Shown: positions 14,959 to 24,521 of the stretch, piece by piece
Numbering within the stretch: the stretch's first letter is position 1
How the letters are laid out: the number at the start of each line of letters is the position of its first letter
From: Anaerolineae bacterium
GTDB lineage: Bacteria; Chloroflexota; Anaerolineae; Anaerolineales; Villigracilaceae
Reading direction: 5' to 3'
NCBI GenBank assembly: GCA_022013685.1
Contig: JAKLPV010000166.1
Location: 1 to 35,706 of the forward strand
Length of the DNA stretch: 35,706 nucleotides
Program-made: the position numbers and the translations under genes
The notes under the pieces: model-generated
Database searches by the model: none
Seen by the model: only the letters and a program-made list of their open reading frames with translations
Told to the model about the DNA's origin: nothing

Positions 14959-15435
14959 ATGGGTATCTCTGCTTTCGATTGGAGCAAGATCAAGAATGTG
15001 CAAAAACTTCATCGCTTTCTGTATGCGATCGGGCTGGGGCCGGTCATCGGGCGGATCGTCCTGCTGCTGACGACCACCGGGCGCAAAAGCGGCCAGCCGC
15101 GCATTACCCCGCTCCAGTACGAGGAGATCGACGGCTCCTATTACCTCGGTGCAGCGCGCGGCGTGCAGGCTGATTGGGTGCGCAATATCCAGGCCAACCC
15201 GCAGGTCGAGCTGCGCGTAGGAAAAAAGAGCGTATGCGGCCTGGCCGAGGTCATCACCGACCCGTCCAGAATGGCAGATTTCATCGAGGTTCGTTTGCAG
15301 CGCCATCCCTTCATGATTGGTTTGATCATGCAAAAAGCGCATGGCCTGCCCAAACATCCCAGCCGGGAACAGTTGGAAAAAATGGCTGCCAATGAAGCCC
15401 TGGTCATTATTCGACCCGCTGAAAGATCATCATGA
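14959..15435 (+). CDS. F420-type (deazaflavin) nitroreductase-family oxidoreductase, DDN-like
   Basis: 158 residues. The pattern LLTTTGRKSGQPRITPLQYEEIDGSYYLGAARG followed by DWVRNIQANPQVELRVG is that of the DDN/deazaflavin-dependent nitroreductase family (split-barrel fold) which uses coenzyme F420. It may also bind FMN. It could reduce quinones or nitro compounds at the membrane. Start ATG one base after the previous stop, and its own stop overlaps the next ATG, so it is tightly coupled in the operon. The physiological substrate is unknown. Confidence 0.85.
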   Translation: MGISAFDWSKIKNVQKLHRFLYAIGLGPVIGRIVLLLTTTGRKSGQPRITPLQYEEIDGSYYLGAARGVQADWVRNIQANPQVELRVGKKSVCGLAEVITDPSRMADFIEVRLQRHPFMIGLIMQKAHGLPKHPSREQLEKMAANEALVIIRPAERSS

Positions 15436-16082
15436 AGAACGAAATCTATTTTCAGAATACCGAACAAGGCTATGACAGCGTTGCTGTTGAATACGCCAGG
15501 CAGTTCTTTGACGAGCTGGAGCATAAGCCTCTCGACCGCGACCTGCTCCAGCGGATGGCGCGCGAGGTTGGCGAGCTGGGTGTGATCTGCGACATGGGCT
15601 GCGGCCCTGGCCAGGTTGCCCGCTATTTGAAGGATCACAGCGCCGAAGTTGTCGGGCTGGATTTGTCTGAGGGCATGCTTGTCGAAGCCCGCCGGCTAAA
15701 CCCCGATATATCTTTCCTGGCCGGTAACATGCTTTCGTTAAGTGTGCCAGATTCAAGCTGGGTCGGGATCGCCGCCTTCTATTCCATCATTCACATCCCG
15801 CGCCCGCAACTGCCGGATGCCATACAGGAGTTTTTCCGGGTTCTACGCCCTGGAGGCATGTTGATGCTTGCCTTTCATGCTGGCGATGAAACCCTCCATC
15901 TCGATAGCTGGTGGGAAAAACCGGTTTCGCTCGATTTCAACTTTCTCCTGCCCGCTGAAATCCGCAGGCAAGTAGAGCAGTCAGGGTTCAACATTGAAGA
16001 TGTCATCATCCGCGCTCCCTATTCGTCTGAACACATCAGTCAACGAGCATACATCATCGCGCGAAAACCAACTTTGGAATGA
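15432..16082 (+). CDS. Class I SAM-dependent methyltransferase
   Basis: 216 residues with the Rossmann methyltransferase motifs: I, VICDMGCGPGQVARYL (about 50-65); II, VVGLDLSEGML; III region FFRVLRPGGMLMLAFH. It transfers a methyl group from S-adenosylmethionine; the target cannot be read from sequence. The ATG overlaps the preceding reductase stop by 4 bp (ATGA type). Its placement in an export operon suggests it modifies the exported compound, but this is inference. Confidence 0.9.
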   Translation: MKNEIYFQNTEQGYDSVAVEYARQFFDELEHKPLDRDLLQRMAREVGELGVICDMGCGPGQVARYLKDHSAEVVGLDLSEGMLVEARRLNPDISFLAGNMLSLSVPDSSWVGIAAFYSIIHIPRPQLPDAIQEFFRVLRPGGMLMLAFHAGDETLHLDSWWEKPVSLDFNFLLPAEIRRQVEQSGFNIEDVIIRAPYSSEHISQRAYIIARKPTLE

Positions 16083-16107
16083 TTTTTGACTCGGACAGGA
16101 CTTTTTC

Positions 16108-17058
16108 ATGATAGAAGTTCGCAACATTCACAAATCTTTTGGCCCGGTTCAGGCTGTGGATGGCATCAGCCTGTCTGTTGCCCCTGGTGAAATCTACGGC
16201 CTGGTTGGCGCGGACGGGGCCGGGAAAACGACCACCCTGCGCCTGATCTGTGGCGCGTTGCGCCTCGACTCCGGCGAAGCGACTGTCTGCGGGTACGATA
16301 TCGGCCGCCAGACTGAACAGGCGCGCGGACACATTGGCTATCTCTCGCAGCGTTTTTCGCTTTATGAAGATCTGACCGTGCTGGAAAATATCCGCTTTTT
16401 CGCCGAGGTGCGCGGGTTAACGGCCAATGAGTGGCGCCCGCGTTCCATGGAGATTCTCGAATTTGTCGGGCTGGCGGCTTTCAAGGATCGCTTTGCCGGT
16501 CAACTATCTGGCGGGATGAAGCAAAAACTTGGCCTGGCCTCGGCGCTTGTCACCCGCCCAACAGTTTTGCTTCTCGATGAACCCACCACTGGCGTCGACC
16601 CGGTCACGAGGCAGGATTTCTGGCAGTTGATTATCAAGCTGGTCAGCACTCCCCCTATTTCCGAAGGAAATGGGGGCAGCCGGAGGGGGGTCTCAGTGCT
16701 CATCTCTACCCCCTACATGGACGAGGCCGCGCGCTGTCACCGGGTTGGCTTTTTGCGCAAGGGCAAGCTGGTCGCTGAAGGCACACCGGGCGAGCTGCGT
16801 TCGACCCTTGATGGTCAGATTTTGGAGCTGCGCGGCAAGCCTCTGGTGAGTATCCGTCATCTTGCGGCGGAAGTTGAGGGCGTGGAAGATGTCCAGATTT
16901 TCGGCGACCGGCTGCACCTGCGGGCGGGGCGGGGCGAAGCCCATTTGGTGATGGAGCGCCTGTCAGCGCGTATCCAGGCGGCGGGTGCTACGCTTGAATC
17001 GGTTCGCTCCATCCCGCCCACGCTGGAAGATGTGTTTATCATGATGAGTGTGGAATGA
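16108..17058 (+). CDS. ABC transporter ATPase, first half (YbhF N-domain-like), degenerate H-loop
   Basis: 316 residues. Walker A GADGAGKTT (34-42), signature LSGGM (133-137), Walker B VLLLDEP (153-159). At the H-loop it reads STPYMDEA, so the switch His is Pro202. An insert of about 15 residues (TPPISEGNGGSRRGV) lies between Walker B and the H-loop and is encoded by a short palindromic element. The C-terminal part carries the usual regulatory extension. It pairs with the second ATPase; E. coli YbhF fuses the two. Its canonical signature would complete the site of the second ATPase. Confidence 0.93.
   Translation: MIEVRNIHKSFGPVQAVDGISLSVAPGEIYGLVGADGAGKTTTLRLICGALRLDSGEATVCGYDIGRQTEQARGHIGYLSQRFSLYEDLTVLENIRFFAEVRGLTANEWRPRSMEILEFVGLAAFKDRFAGQLSGGMKQKLGLASALVTRPTVLLLDEPTTGVDPVTRQDFWQLIIKLVSTPPISEGNGGSRRGVSVLISTPYMDEAARCHRVGFLRKGKLVAEGTPGELRSTLDGQILELRGKPLVSIRHLAAEVEGVEDVQIFGDRLHLRAGRGEAHLVMERLSARIQAAGATLESVRSIPPTLEDVFIMMSVE
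16648..16691 (+). repeat. In-frame palindromic insert inside an ABC ATPase gene
   Basis: About 44-45 bp, encoding roughly 15 residues with no counterpart in the usual protein. ATTTCC (16657-16662) pairs with GGAAAT (16666-16671), and CCCCC (16651-16655) with GGGGG (16672-16676), with one bulged T and a GAA loop; a second G-rich arm (16681-16690) can compete. It resembles a small mobile palindrome that keeps the frame. Confidence 0.6.
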
Positions 17059-17101
17059 TGATTTTTTGGCCTTGCGCTTGTTGTTCATTGTTGGAGTTTT
17101 C

Positions 17102-18004
17102 ATGTCTGTCATTTCCGTCCAAAACCTGACCCGCAAATTTGGTGATTTCACTGCCGTTGACCATGTTTCCTTTGAGGTCGATGCAGGTGAGATCGTTGGC
17201 TATCTCGGCCCAAACGGCTGCGGCAAAACCACCACCATTCGCATGTTGCTGGGCCTGCTCGAGCCGACCAGCGGCCAGGCCAGCGTGCTGGGCTATGACT
17301 CTTTCAAGCAATCTGAGGAAGTGCGCGCCCGGGCCGGATATATGTCGCAAAAGTTTGCGATTTACGACGACCTGACCGTGCAGGAAAACCTGGCTTTTTA
17401 TGGCGGCGTGTACGGCATCAACGACCGGGTGCGGTTGGCCGAGACCCTGGCGCATGTTGGTTTGGCTGGTCACGAGAAGACCCTGACCCGTGAACTTGCG
17501 GCGGGCTGGCGGCAAAGGCTGGCCCTGGCGATTGCGATCGTACACCGCCCGAAGCTGCTCTTTCTTGACGAACCCACCAGTGGTGTTGACCCAAACGCGC
17601 GGCGCGCCTTTTGGGACTTGATCTACGACCTGGCCGTTGAGGGCGTGACCATTTTGGTCACAACCCACTATATGGACGAAGCCGAGTATTGCAATCGTGT
17701 CGGCATGATGCGCGACGGAAAATTGTTGGCGATGGATACGCCGCTGGCTTTGAAGGAGCATTTTGTCCGCGGCGATGTTTGGGAACTGGCTGCTGAACCG
17801 CTACTGGAAGCGCTGACGGCGCTCGAATCGACCCCGGGCGTGGAGCGTGTTGTTTTGGCCGGAGATCACCTGCGGGTGATCGCTGCGCCTGATTTGGGAG
17901 TGGAGCGATTACGGGAAACTGTCGAAAGTTCTGGGGCCAGGCTCTTGACTATCCAAAGAGGCGAACGCACCCTTGAAGATGTCTTTTTGAGCCTGGCCAA
18001 GTAG
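17102..18004 (+). CDS. ABC transporter ATPase, second half (YbhF C-domain-like), degenerate signature
   Basis: 300 residues from the ATG at 17102 (TTGGAG just upstream); the frame is open back to 17048 but that part overlaps the previous gene and is not family-like. Walker A GPNGCGKT (36-43), Walker B LLFLDEP, and an intact H-loop His189 in TTHYMDEA. The signature reads LAAGW (132-136) in place of LSGGQ. In the ATPase dimer one site should therefore be normal (Walker A and His from this protein, signature from the partner) and the other degenerate. Last gene of the export operon. Confidence 0.93.
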   Translation: MSVISVQNLTRKFGDFTAVDHVSFEVDAGEIVGYLGPNGCGKTTTIRMLLGLLEPTSGQASVLGYDSFKQSEEVRARAGYMSQKFAIYDDLTVQENLAFYGGVYGINDRVRLAETLAHVGLAGHEKTLTRELAAGWRQRLALAIAIVHRPKLLFLDEPTSGVDPNARRAFWDLIYDLAVEGVTILVTTHYMDEAEYCNRVGMMRDGKLLAMDTPLALKEHFVRGDVWELAAEPLLEALTALESTPGVERVVLAGDHLRVIAAPDLGVERLRETVESSGARLLTIQRGERTLEDVFLSLAK

Positions 18005-18036
18005 CGCGAGCGCCAAAGTGCGCTTATAATCATCCC

Positions 18037-19065
18037 ATGACCGATTCAGATAAGCGCCTGCTCGACCCGGAACCCAAACCTGACGACCGCCTCGATCTGT
18101 CCCTGCGCCCGCAGAAGCTGTCCGACTTGATCGGCCAGGACCAGGTCAAGGAGAATCTCGCCATCCTGATCGCGGCGGCCAAACACCGTGGCGAGGGGCT
18201 TGACCATGTCCTGTTCTACGGCCCGCCGGGCCTGGGCAAGACCACTCTTTCGCATGTGCTCGCCAATGAGATGGATGTCAATATCAAAATTACCTCTGGC
18301 CCGGCCATCGAGCGCGCTGGTGATTTGGCGGCCATCCTGACCAACCTGCGGGCGGGGGATATTCTTTTTATCGATGAAATTCATCGCCTGGGACGGGCAG
18401 TCGAAGAAGTGCTTTACCCGGCAATGGAAGATTTTGCCCTCGACATTGTCATCGGCAAAGGACCCTCGGCGCGTTCGATTCGCCTGAAGCTGCCGCGTTT
18501 TTCGGTCATTGGCGCGACCACCCGCCTGGCGCTGATGACGGCTCCGCTGCGGGCGCGTTTTGGCGCGATCTATCGGCTGGATTATTACGACCAGCCCGCC
18601 ATACAGACGATCGTCCGGCGCGCCACCCGGATTTTAGGCGTCAAGGCCGAAGAATCAGGCGTAGCAGAGATTGCCCGCCGCGCGCGCGGGACTCCCCGCA
18701 TCGCTTTGCGTTTACTGCGGCGTGTACGCGATTTTGCCCAGGTGCGCAGCGATGGGGTTGTTACGACTGAAACAGCCTGCGGCGCGCTGGACTTGTTGCA
18801 GGTTGACCCGCTTGGTCTGGATGATGTTGATCGCCGGGTTCTCAAAACAATTATCGAAAAATATAATGGCGGCCCGGTTGGGCTGAATACCATCGGCGCC
18901 AGCATTGGCGAAGAGCCTGAAACGATCATGGATGTGGTCGAACCATATCTCTTGCAGTTGGGTTTTCTCGACCGCACCCCTCAAGGCCGTGTTGCCACCC
19001 GCCTGGCTTATGAACACCTTGGTTTGTCGTATCCCGATGACGCGCCTCAGCCGCGCTTGCTTTAA
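18037..19065 (+). CDS. ruvB: Holliday junction branch migration ATPase RuvB
   Basis: 342 residues, the full RuvB length. Walker [10 protein letters not shown] (62-70), Walker [10 protein letters not shown], sensor 1 GATTR, and the C-terminal winged-helix block [43 protein letters not shown]. It drives branch migration with RuvA during recombinational repair. RuvA and RuvC are not adjacent. The start at 18037 fits the family ([17 protein letters not shown], then the Arg-rich first helix). Confidence 0.97.
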   Translation: MTDSDKRLLDPEPKPDDRLDLSLRPQKLSDLIGQDQVKENLAILIAAAKHRGEGLDHVLFYGPPGLGKTTLSHVLANEMDVNIKITSGPAIERAGDLAAILTNLRAGDILFIDEIHRLGRAVEEVLYPAMEDFALDIVIGKGPSARSIRLKLPRFSVIGATTRLALMTAPLRARFGAIYRLDYYDQPAIQTIVRRATRILGVKAEESGVAEIARRARGTPRIALRLLRRVRDFAQVRSDGVVTTETACGALDLLQVDPLGLDDVDRRVLKTIIEKYNGGPVGLNTIGASIGEEPETIMDVVEPYLLQLGFLDRTPQGRVATRLAYEHLGLSYPDDAPQPRLL

Positions 19066-19120
19066 GGGTTGTTCGTATTTATAATAACGTTTATGTCTTA
19101 CGTTTGCAGGTGGTGTTTTT

Positions 19121-20335
19121 ATGATTGAAATTGACTTCTCCACAATCCCTGACTCTGAGTTGGATTTGCGGGTTTTATCGCGTCTGGTTGATGAATTTGG
19201 CAGAGAAAATCGCATTCGCGTGAATTTGCAGCCGATGACCTGGAGCAACGCCTGGACGGAGCTGATGACGATTGCCTCCCACGGGCGCGGGCCGCACGTT
19301 TCCCATATCGGCGGCTCTTGGACGAGCAGCCTGATCATGATGAATGCTTTGCGGCCTTTCCAATCTTCCGAATTGGAGAAATTAGGAGGTGAGTCCGCTT
19401 TTGCTCACCCCACCTGGCTGAGCACCTGTCTCGCGGGTCAGGAAACCTGTTACGCCATTCCCTGGACAGGTTACATTTACGTCATCTGTTATCGACGCGA
19501 TTTACTCAAACAGGCGGGTATCGATGAAGCCAAAGCTTTTGGCTCCATCGAAGCGCTTGACAAGACCATTCAAACGTTGTCCAGGTCAGATATCGAGATA
19601 CCCTGGCTAAACCCGCCCATTGTTGCTCCTTACAACGACTATTTGCATACCGCCGCTTCGTGGGTTTGGGGTTCGGGCGGTCAATTTTTGGATGATAGCG
19701 GCGGCAAACTGGTCTTTGACAGCCCGGAAGCTGTTCGCGGAATCAGCCGCTGGCTCGACACTTACCGCGCTGTCCGCCCTGCTCAGGCGAGTATCGATAC
19801 GGTTTTGGGGCTTGAATTGTTTTCGCAGGGTAAAGTAGCGGCTATAGTAACGGACATTCGCACTGCCGATTCATTCCTGGCGGCGGAAAATTTACCGTTT
19901 TCCCTGGAAAACCTGGGCGTGGCAACCCTGACCGAAGTCCCCTGGTGTGGCGGCGGTAATATGGTCATCTGGAATCATACCCGCGGTGTTCCCGAACAGG
20001 AAAAAGCAGCCGTGGCGCTGGTTCAGTTTTTGAACAATCATACCAATCAATTAACCTGGGCGCGTGAAGTCATGAGCATGCCAGCCAGGGTGGATGTGCT
20101 CGAAGAGATATATCAGCCGGGCCATCCTCTGCGAGATGCGGTATTTTTGGCGGCCCAGCGTGGGCTATCTTATATGAGCGCCCCGCTTTGGCGGCGCGTG
20201 GAGTACCAGCTTGCCATGGCGCTGGGCGCCATTCTGGATGATGCTCGCCAGAGTCCGGAGCAGGAATCTTCCGAAATTGTTCGCGAACACTTGGTACCCC
20301 TTGCCCGTCGATTAAACCTTGCCTTTAGCGGCTAA
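19121..20335 (+). CDS. Solute-binding-protein-like protein without signal peptide
   Basis: 404 residues that follow the family 1 (sugar-type) extracellular solute-binding protein pattern: a first domain ending in a GPHVSHIGGSWTSSLI block, GQETCYAIPWTGYIYVICYRRDLLKQAGID, then PYNDYLHTAASWVWGSGGQFLDDSGGKLVFDSPEAVRGISRWL. Unlike transported binding proteins it begins MIEIDFSTIPDSELDLRVLS, with no signal peptide, lipobox or upstream hydrophobic stretch in frame. It is therefore expected to be cytoplasmic. No permease gene is near. It may act as an intracellular ligand sensor; unknown. A terminator follows. Confidence 0.8.
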   Translation: MIEIDFSTIPDSELDLRVLSRLVDEFGRENRIRVNLQPMTWSNAWTELMTIASHGRGPHVSHIGGSWTSSLIMMNALRPFQSSELEKLGGESAFAHPTWLSTCLAGQETCYAIPWTGYIYVICYRRDLLKQAGIDEAKAFGSIEALDKTIQTLSRSDIEIPWLNPPIVAPYNDYLHTAASWVWGSGGQFLDDSGGKLVFDSPEAVRGISRWLDTYRAVRPAQASIDTVLGLELFSQGKVAAIVTDIRTADSFLAAENLPFSLENLGVATLTEVPWCGGGNMVIWNHTRGVPEQEKAAVALVQFLNNHTNQLTWAREVMSMPARVDVLEEIYQPGHPLRDAVFLAAQRGLSYMSAPLWRRVEYQLAMALGAILDDARQSPEQESSEIVREHLVPLARRLNLAFSG

Positions 20336-20368
20336 TTTTCGCCCAATCTGACAACAGTAAGCATTTTG

Positions 20369-20404
20369 GAGCATTGCCGATCTCAAAACGGTGATGCTCT
20401 TTTT
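20369..20404 (+). terminator. Intrinsic terminator after the solute-binding-like gene
   Basis: GAGCATTGCCG (20369-20379) pairs with 20389-20399 through two G-U wobbles, 9-nt loop, then five T. Confidence 0.8.
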
Positions 20405-20504
20405 GCTCGTATGAGTTGCGTTAATTCAATCTTCCTGAAACTATCTCAATCAGCCTCCGTATATTATTATTGTTGAATCCGAATTACGACATTGGAGATA
20501 GTTT

Positions 20505-21902
20505 ATGAAAATCATTCGCAATATTATCATTGGCATCATTGTGATTGGCGCAATCGCAGGCATTGGCTATTATTTCTGGAACGCGAATAACACTGCACCG
20601 CAGGGACAGTACCAAACCACCCCGGCGGCGCGCGGCAGCCTCGAAGCTACTGTTGGCGCGACGGGTACCGTCCGCGCCAACCAGGCCGCTTTGCTGGCCT
20701 GGGAAACCACGGGTTCGGTTGAATCTGTCCGCGTTAAAGTGGGTGACCGTGTAAAAAAAGACGATGTGCTGGCCGAGCTTGCCAAAACATCCCTGCCCCA
20801 GAACATCATCCTGGCTGAAGTGGACTTGTTAACCGCCCAGCGCAACCTCGAAGATTTGCAAACATCCACCACGGCTCGCGCCCAGGCTGAACTGGCAGTT
20901 ACCCAGGCCGAGAAGGCCCTTAAAGAGGCCAAGAACAAGTACGAAGGCAGCAATTTTGCGCGCGCGTCTGATACCAAAATTGAAAATGTTCAGTCTGAGC
21001 TGGATCTGCTCAACAACCAGATTTCCCAGGCGCGCAAGGTCTATAATATGTTCAAGGATCTGCCGGACGGCGATTCGCGCAAGGCTGGCGCTCTTTCCAA
21101 TCTCACTTCGCTTGAACTGCGCCGCGACCAGGTGGTTGCCGAGCTGAACTACATCACAGGCCGCCCGGATGATAATGAAGTTTCCCAGCGCCTGAGCAAT
21201 TATGAGATCGCCAAAGCCCAACTGGATGACGCTAGGTTACGCTTGGAGCGTGTTCAGGACGGCCCGGATGATTTGGAAGTTGCCCGTCTCGAAGCCCAGA
21301 TTACAGCCGCCCAGGCAACCCTCGATCTCGCGCGGATCATCGCTCCTTTCGAAGGCACAATCACGATTGTTGAGCCGTTGCCCGGCGACCAGGTCTCTCC
21401 GGGGCTGCAGGCTTTTCGACTCGATGATCTTACCCGCTTACTGGTGGATGTTCAAATCTCTGAAATTGACATCAATAACATTAATATTGGCCAGCCGGTA
21501 ACCATGTCTTTCGACGCCATTCTCGGAAAAACTTATGATGGGATTGTAGTCTCGGTTGGGCAGGTGGGCAGTGTTGTCCAGGGCGCGGTCAACTTTACCA
21601 TAACGGTCGAATTGACCAATGGTGATGCGACTGTCCGGCCTGGCATGACCGCCGCTGTAAATATTCTGGTCAAAGAAGTCAAGGATGTCTTGCTTGTCCC
21701 CAACCGGTCTGTGCGCATCGTTGATGGTGAGCGAGTCGTGTATGTCTTGATGGATGGTTTGCCGGTGATGACCACCGTCAGGCTTGGTTCATCATCTGAT
21801 TCCGTCAGTGAAGTTGTCGGCGGCGACCTGAAAGAGGGCGACCTGGTCATATTGAATCCGCCTGCAACTTTTGGGCCGATGGGCGGTCCCGGAGGAAACT
21901 AG
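20505..21902 (+). CDS. MacA-like periplasmic adaptor (membrane-fusion) protein
   Basis: 465 residues: N-terminal membrane anchor ([19 protein letters not shown], about 7-25), lipoyl half ([20 protein letters not shown]), a long coiled coil (about 105-290), second lipoyl half ([20 protein letters not shown]), beta-barrel and membrane-proximal domain, and a Gly-rich tail. It forms a tripartite-like MacAB system with the next two genes (2-bp gap, then overlap). Substrates of the family include macrolides, peptides and lipids; the present one is unknown. GAGATAG lies just before the ATG. Confidence 0.93.
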   Translation: MKIIRNIIIGIIVIGAIAGIGYYFWNANNTAPQGQYQTTPAARGSLEATVGATGTVRANQAALLAWETTGSVESVRVKVGDRVKKDDVLAELAKTSLPQNIILAEVDLLTAQRNLEDLQTSTTARAQAELAVTQAEKALKEAKNKYEGSNFARASDTKIENVQSELDLLNNQISQARKVYNMFKDLPDGDSRKAGALSNLTSLELRRDQVVAELNYITGRPDDNEVSQRLSNYEIAKAQLDDARLRLERVQDGPDDLEVARLEAQITAAQATLDLARIIAPFEGTITIVEPLPGDQVSPGLQAFRLDDLTRLLVDVQISEIDINNINIGQPVTMSFDAILGKTYDGIVVSVGQVGSVVQGAVNFTITVELTNGDATVRPGMTAAVNILVKEVKDVLLVPNRSVRIVDGERVVYVLMDGLPVMTTVRLGSSSDSVSEVVGGDLKEGDLVILNPPATFGPMGGPGGN

Positions 21903-21904
21903 CA

Positions 21905-22591
21905 ATGCCTGAATCTGTAATCGTTGCTGAAGGCCTTACAAAAATCTATAAAATGGGAGATGTGGAAGTCCATGCTTTGCGTGGACTTTCGCTAACTATT
22001 AATCGTGGCGAAGTGGTTGCGATCGTCGGCCCATCCGGTTCGGGCAAATCGACCTTGATGAACATCCTCGGCTGCCTCGACCTGCCGACTGCCGGTGAAT
22101 ACATGCTGGATGGGGAACGGGTCTCGGCATTGACGGATGACCAGCTCGCGGACATTCGCAACCGCAAGGTTGGTTTTATCTTCCAAAGCTTCAACCTGCT
22201 CCCGCGCCAGACGGCGCTTTCGAACGTTGAACTGCCCTTGCGCTACGCAGCCGTCACTAGCGGACGAAAAGAACGCGCCCGCGAGTCGCTGACCGCGGTT
22301 GGTTTGCAGGATCGTATGACCCATCGCCCCTATGAACTCTCGGGCGGTCAACAACAGCGCGTAGCCATTGCGCGCGCCTTGGTGAATGATCCGGCCATCA
22401 TCATGGCTGATGAACCGACCGGCAACCTTGATTCAAAAGTCGGCCAGGAGATCATGGACCTTTTACTCAAGCTGAACCGTGATCGTGGCACAACCCTGAT
22501 TATTGTTACGCATGACCCGAAAGTGGCAGCCCAAACCCAGCGCATCATCCGCATTCGCGATGGGGTGGTAGATACGGAGACACAAGAATGA
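21905..22591 (+). CDS. MacB-type ABC transporter ATPase (LolD/MacB family)
   Basis: 228 residues. Walker [11 protein letters not shown]-loop [22 protein letters not shown], signature [15 protein letters not shown], Walker [15 protein letters not shown]-loop IVTHD: every ATPase motif intact. In E. coli MacB this domain is fused to the permease; here it is separate. It starts 2 bp after the MacA-like gene, and its stop overlaps the permease ATG (ATGA). Confidence 0.96.
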   Translation: MPESVIVAEGLTKIYKMGDVEVHALRGLSLTINRGEVVAIVGPSGSGKSTLMNILGCLDLPTAGEYMLDGERVSALTDDQLADIRNRKVGFIFQSFNLLPRQTALSNVELPLRYAAVTSGRKERARESLTAVGLQDRMTHRPYELSGGQQQRVAIARALVNDPAIIMADEPTGNLDSKVGQEIMDLLLKLNRDRGTTLIIVTHDPKVAAQTQRIIRIRDGVVDTETQE

Positions 22592-23817
22592 CCCTTACTC
22601 AGATCATTATCGAATCCCTTGAGAGCCTCAACGCCAACAAGCTGCGTTCTGGCCTGACCATTTTAGGCATTGTTATTGGTGTGGCTGCTGTGATCGCCAT
22701 GCTGGCCATCGGACGGGGCGCTCAGGATTCTATTACCGGTTCCATCTCTGGGATTGGCACCAACCTGTTGTTCGTTTTTTCTGGCAACGATCAGGCCGAA
22801 CTGCGCAATATTCGCCCGTTGACCATGGCAGATGCTGCCGCGCTGGCTGACCCGTTTGCTGTGCCCTCTGTGATTGGGGTTGCGCCGATCATTCAAAGCA
22901 GCAGTGTACGTATGGCATCCTCTTCCGATCAAACCACAGCCACTGTTTCGGGCGTTACTCCTTCCTATGCCTCTGTCAGGAATTATGTAGTTGTTGAAGG
23001 TGATTTTATTACCGAGGAACAAAACCTGGGCCGGGCCTCGGTTGTTTTGCTTGGCCCCGAACTGGCCGAGAAATTGTTTGGTCGCAGAGAAGGTTTGGTG
23101 GGCGAGACTGTCCGCATTGAAGGCCAGCCTTTTCGTGTAGCTGGAGTTCTCGAATCACGGGGTGGCGGCGCTTTTGGTTCTGAAGATAATGAAGCCCTGA
23201 TCCCGCTTTCCACAGCCCGCGCTCGCATTATCCGCCGCAGCGGCGACCGGGTCGATGTTATTTTTGCCCAGGCCATCAGCGCAGAGGCAGTGCCGCAGGC
23301 TTCTGAAGAACTTGCCCAGGTTTTGCGCGCCCGCCATCGCACCGATGTCGGCGCGGATGATTTTACAGTTTTCTCGCAGCAGGATTTTCTGGAAACTGCG
23401 GCGACCATTACTGGCGTGTTCACCACCTTTTTGGGCGGTATCGCCGCCATTTCGCTGCTGGTCGGCGGGATTGGGATTATGAACATCATGCTCGTTTCGG
23501 TCTCCGAGCGCACCCGCGAAATCGGTTTGCGCAAGGCGCTTGGCGCGCGTCGCAAGGATATTCTGGTTCAATTTTTGACTGAATCTTCCTTGCTCAGCCT
23601 GATCGGAGGCCTGGTCGGGATTTTCCTGGGCTGGCTGATTGCCACGGCGGTTGGCCAGTTTGCAGCTGCCAGCGGCACACCGTTCAATCCAAACATCAGC
23701 CTGGATGCGGTCTTGCTGGCTACGGTGTTCTCAGCGGCGGTCGGCCTGTTCTTCGGCATTTACCCGGCCAACCGCGCCGCTTCTCTTGAACCGGTCGAAG
23801 CCCTGCGTTACGAATAA
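22588..23817 (+). CDS. MacB-type ABC permease (FtsX family)
   Basis: 409 residues. N-terminal block [28 protein letters not shown] (first membrane helix), a large periplasmic MacB_PCD domain (about 45-265), then three C-terminal helices with [29 protein letters not shown], the FtsX signature. The mechanotransmission fold works with the ATPase upstream to drive export of its substrate from the outer leaflet or periplasm. Length and ends are standard. Followed by a perfect hairpin. Confidence 0.96.
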   Translation: MTLTQIIIESLESLNANKLRSGLTILGIVIGVAAVIAMLAIGRGAQDSITGSISGIGTNLLFVFSGNDQAELRNIRPLTMADAAALADPFAVPSVIGVAPIIQSSSVRMASSSDQTTATVSGVTPSYASVRNYVVVEGDFITEEQNLGRASVVLLGPELAEKLFGRREGLVGETVRIEGQPFRVAGVLESRGGGAFGSEDNEALIPLSTARARIIRRSGDRVDVIFAQAISAEAVPQASEELAQVLRARHRTDVGADDFTVFSQQDFLETAATITGVFTTFLGGIAAISLLVGGIGIMNIMLVSVSERTREIGLRKALGARRKDILVQFLTESSLLSLIGGLVGIFLGWLIATAVGQFAAASGTPFNPNISLDAVLLATVFSAAVGLFFGIYPANRAASLEPVEALRYE

Positions 23818-23826
23818 TATCCCCGG

Positions 23827-23852
23827 AGTCCAAAGTCTCCCGACTTTGGACT
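23827..23852. repeat. Perfect 11-bp inverted repeat after the MacB-like operon
   Basis: AGTCCAAAGTC (23827-23837) and GACTTTGGACT (23842-23852) with a 4-nt loop TCCC. No T run follows, so it is either a weak terminator, an mRNA-stabilising hairpin, or a REP-like dispersed palindrome. Confidence 0.6.
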
Positions 23853-23893
23853 GTGCTTATCAACATCTTTCGCTGTCTCTGTAGCCCTTCACT

Positions 23894-24487
23894 ATGTTCG
23901 ATATCCTTGAAATTTCCCCATCCGATCTTGCCCGCTATGCTGCCATTCCGATGACCCTCGATGTGCGGACGATTTTTGACATCCGCTTGGCGGACAACGG
24001 CCTGGGCGGGGTCGGCCTTGTCGAAACGCCAGTCAGCCCATATACCAAGGACTACGATGAATTCGGCGGTCCGCTCTCGTGGCCGGATGAATTCGATGTC
24101 AGCCGCTGGGGCTTTTTCCTGGCCCTCCATAACGGCGGACAGGCCCTGGGTGGGGCGGCGGTCGCGTGGAATACCAACGGGGTCAACATGCTCGAAGGCC
24201 GCAGCGACCTATCCGTGCTGTGGGATATCCGTGTTCATCCTGAATGGCGCAAACAAGGCCTCGGTCGGGCGCTTTTTGCGCAGTCTGTGCAATGGTCGCA
24301 CCAGCGTGGCTGTACGCGCATGAAAATTGAAACCCAAAATATCAATGTGCCTGCCTGCCGATTTTACGCTGCCCAGGGCTGCCAGTTGGGGGATATTCGC
24401 CGTTTTGCCTATCAGGACGAGCCTGCCGTGGCGCACGAAGCCCAGTTGAACTGGTATCTGAATCTTTTAGATAAACATCTAATATGA
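23894..24487 (+). CDS. GNAT N-acetyltransferase, streptothricin-acetyltransferase-like
   Basis: 197 residues. The acetyl-CoA loop is VLWDIRVHPEWRKQGLGRAL (motif A, RxxGxG type), followed by RMKIETQNINVPACRFYAAQGC, close to the 'ETQNxNxxACxFY' block I recall from streptothricin acetyltransferases (Sat4, SatA). Those acetylate a lysine-type amine of the antibiotic. The N-terminal part (about 1-80) is longer than a minimal GNAT. Drug resistance is possible but unproven; protein or metabolite acetylation are equal options. Alone, between the MacB-like and peptidase genes. Confidence 0.83.
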   Translation: MFDILEISPSDLARYAAIPMTLDVRTIFDIRLADNGLGGVGLVETPVSPYTKDYDEFGGPLSWPDEFDVSRWGFFLALHNGGQALGGAAVAWNTNGVNMLEGRSDLSVLWDIRVHPEWRKQGLGRALFAQSVQWSHQRGCTRMKIETQNINVPACRFYAAQGCQLGDIRRFAYQDEPAVAHEAQLNWYLNLLDKHLI

Positions 24488-24521
24488 TAAAATAAGGCCA
24501 TCCCATTCAAAGAGAGAACCG

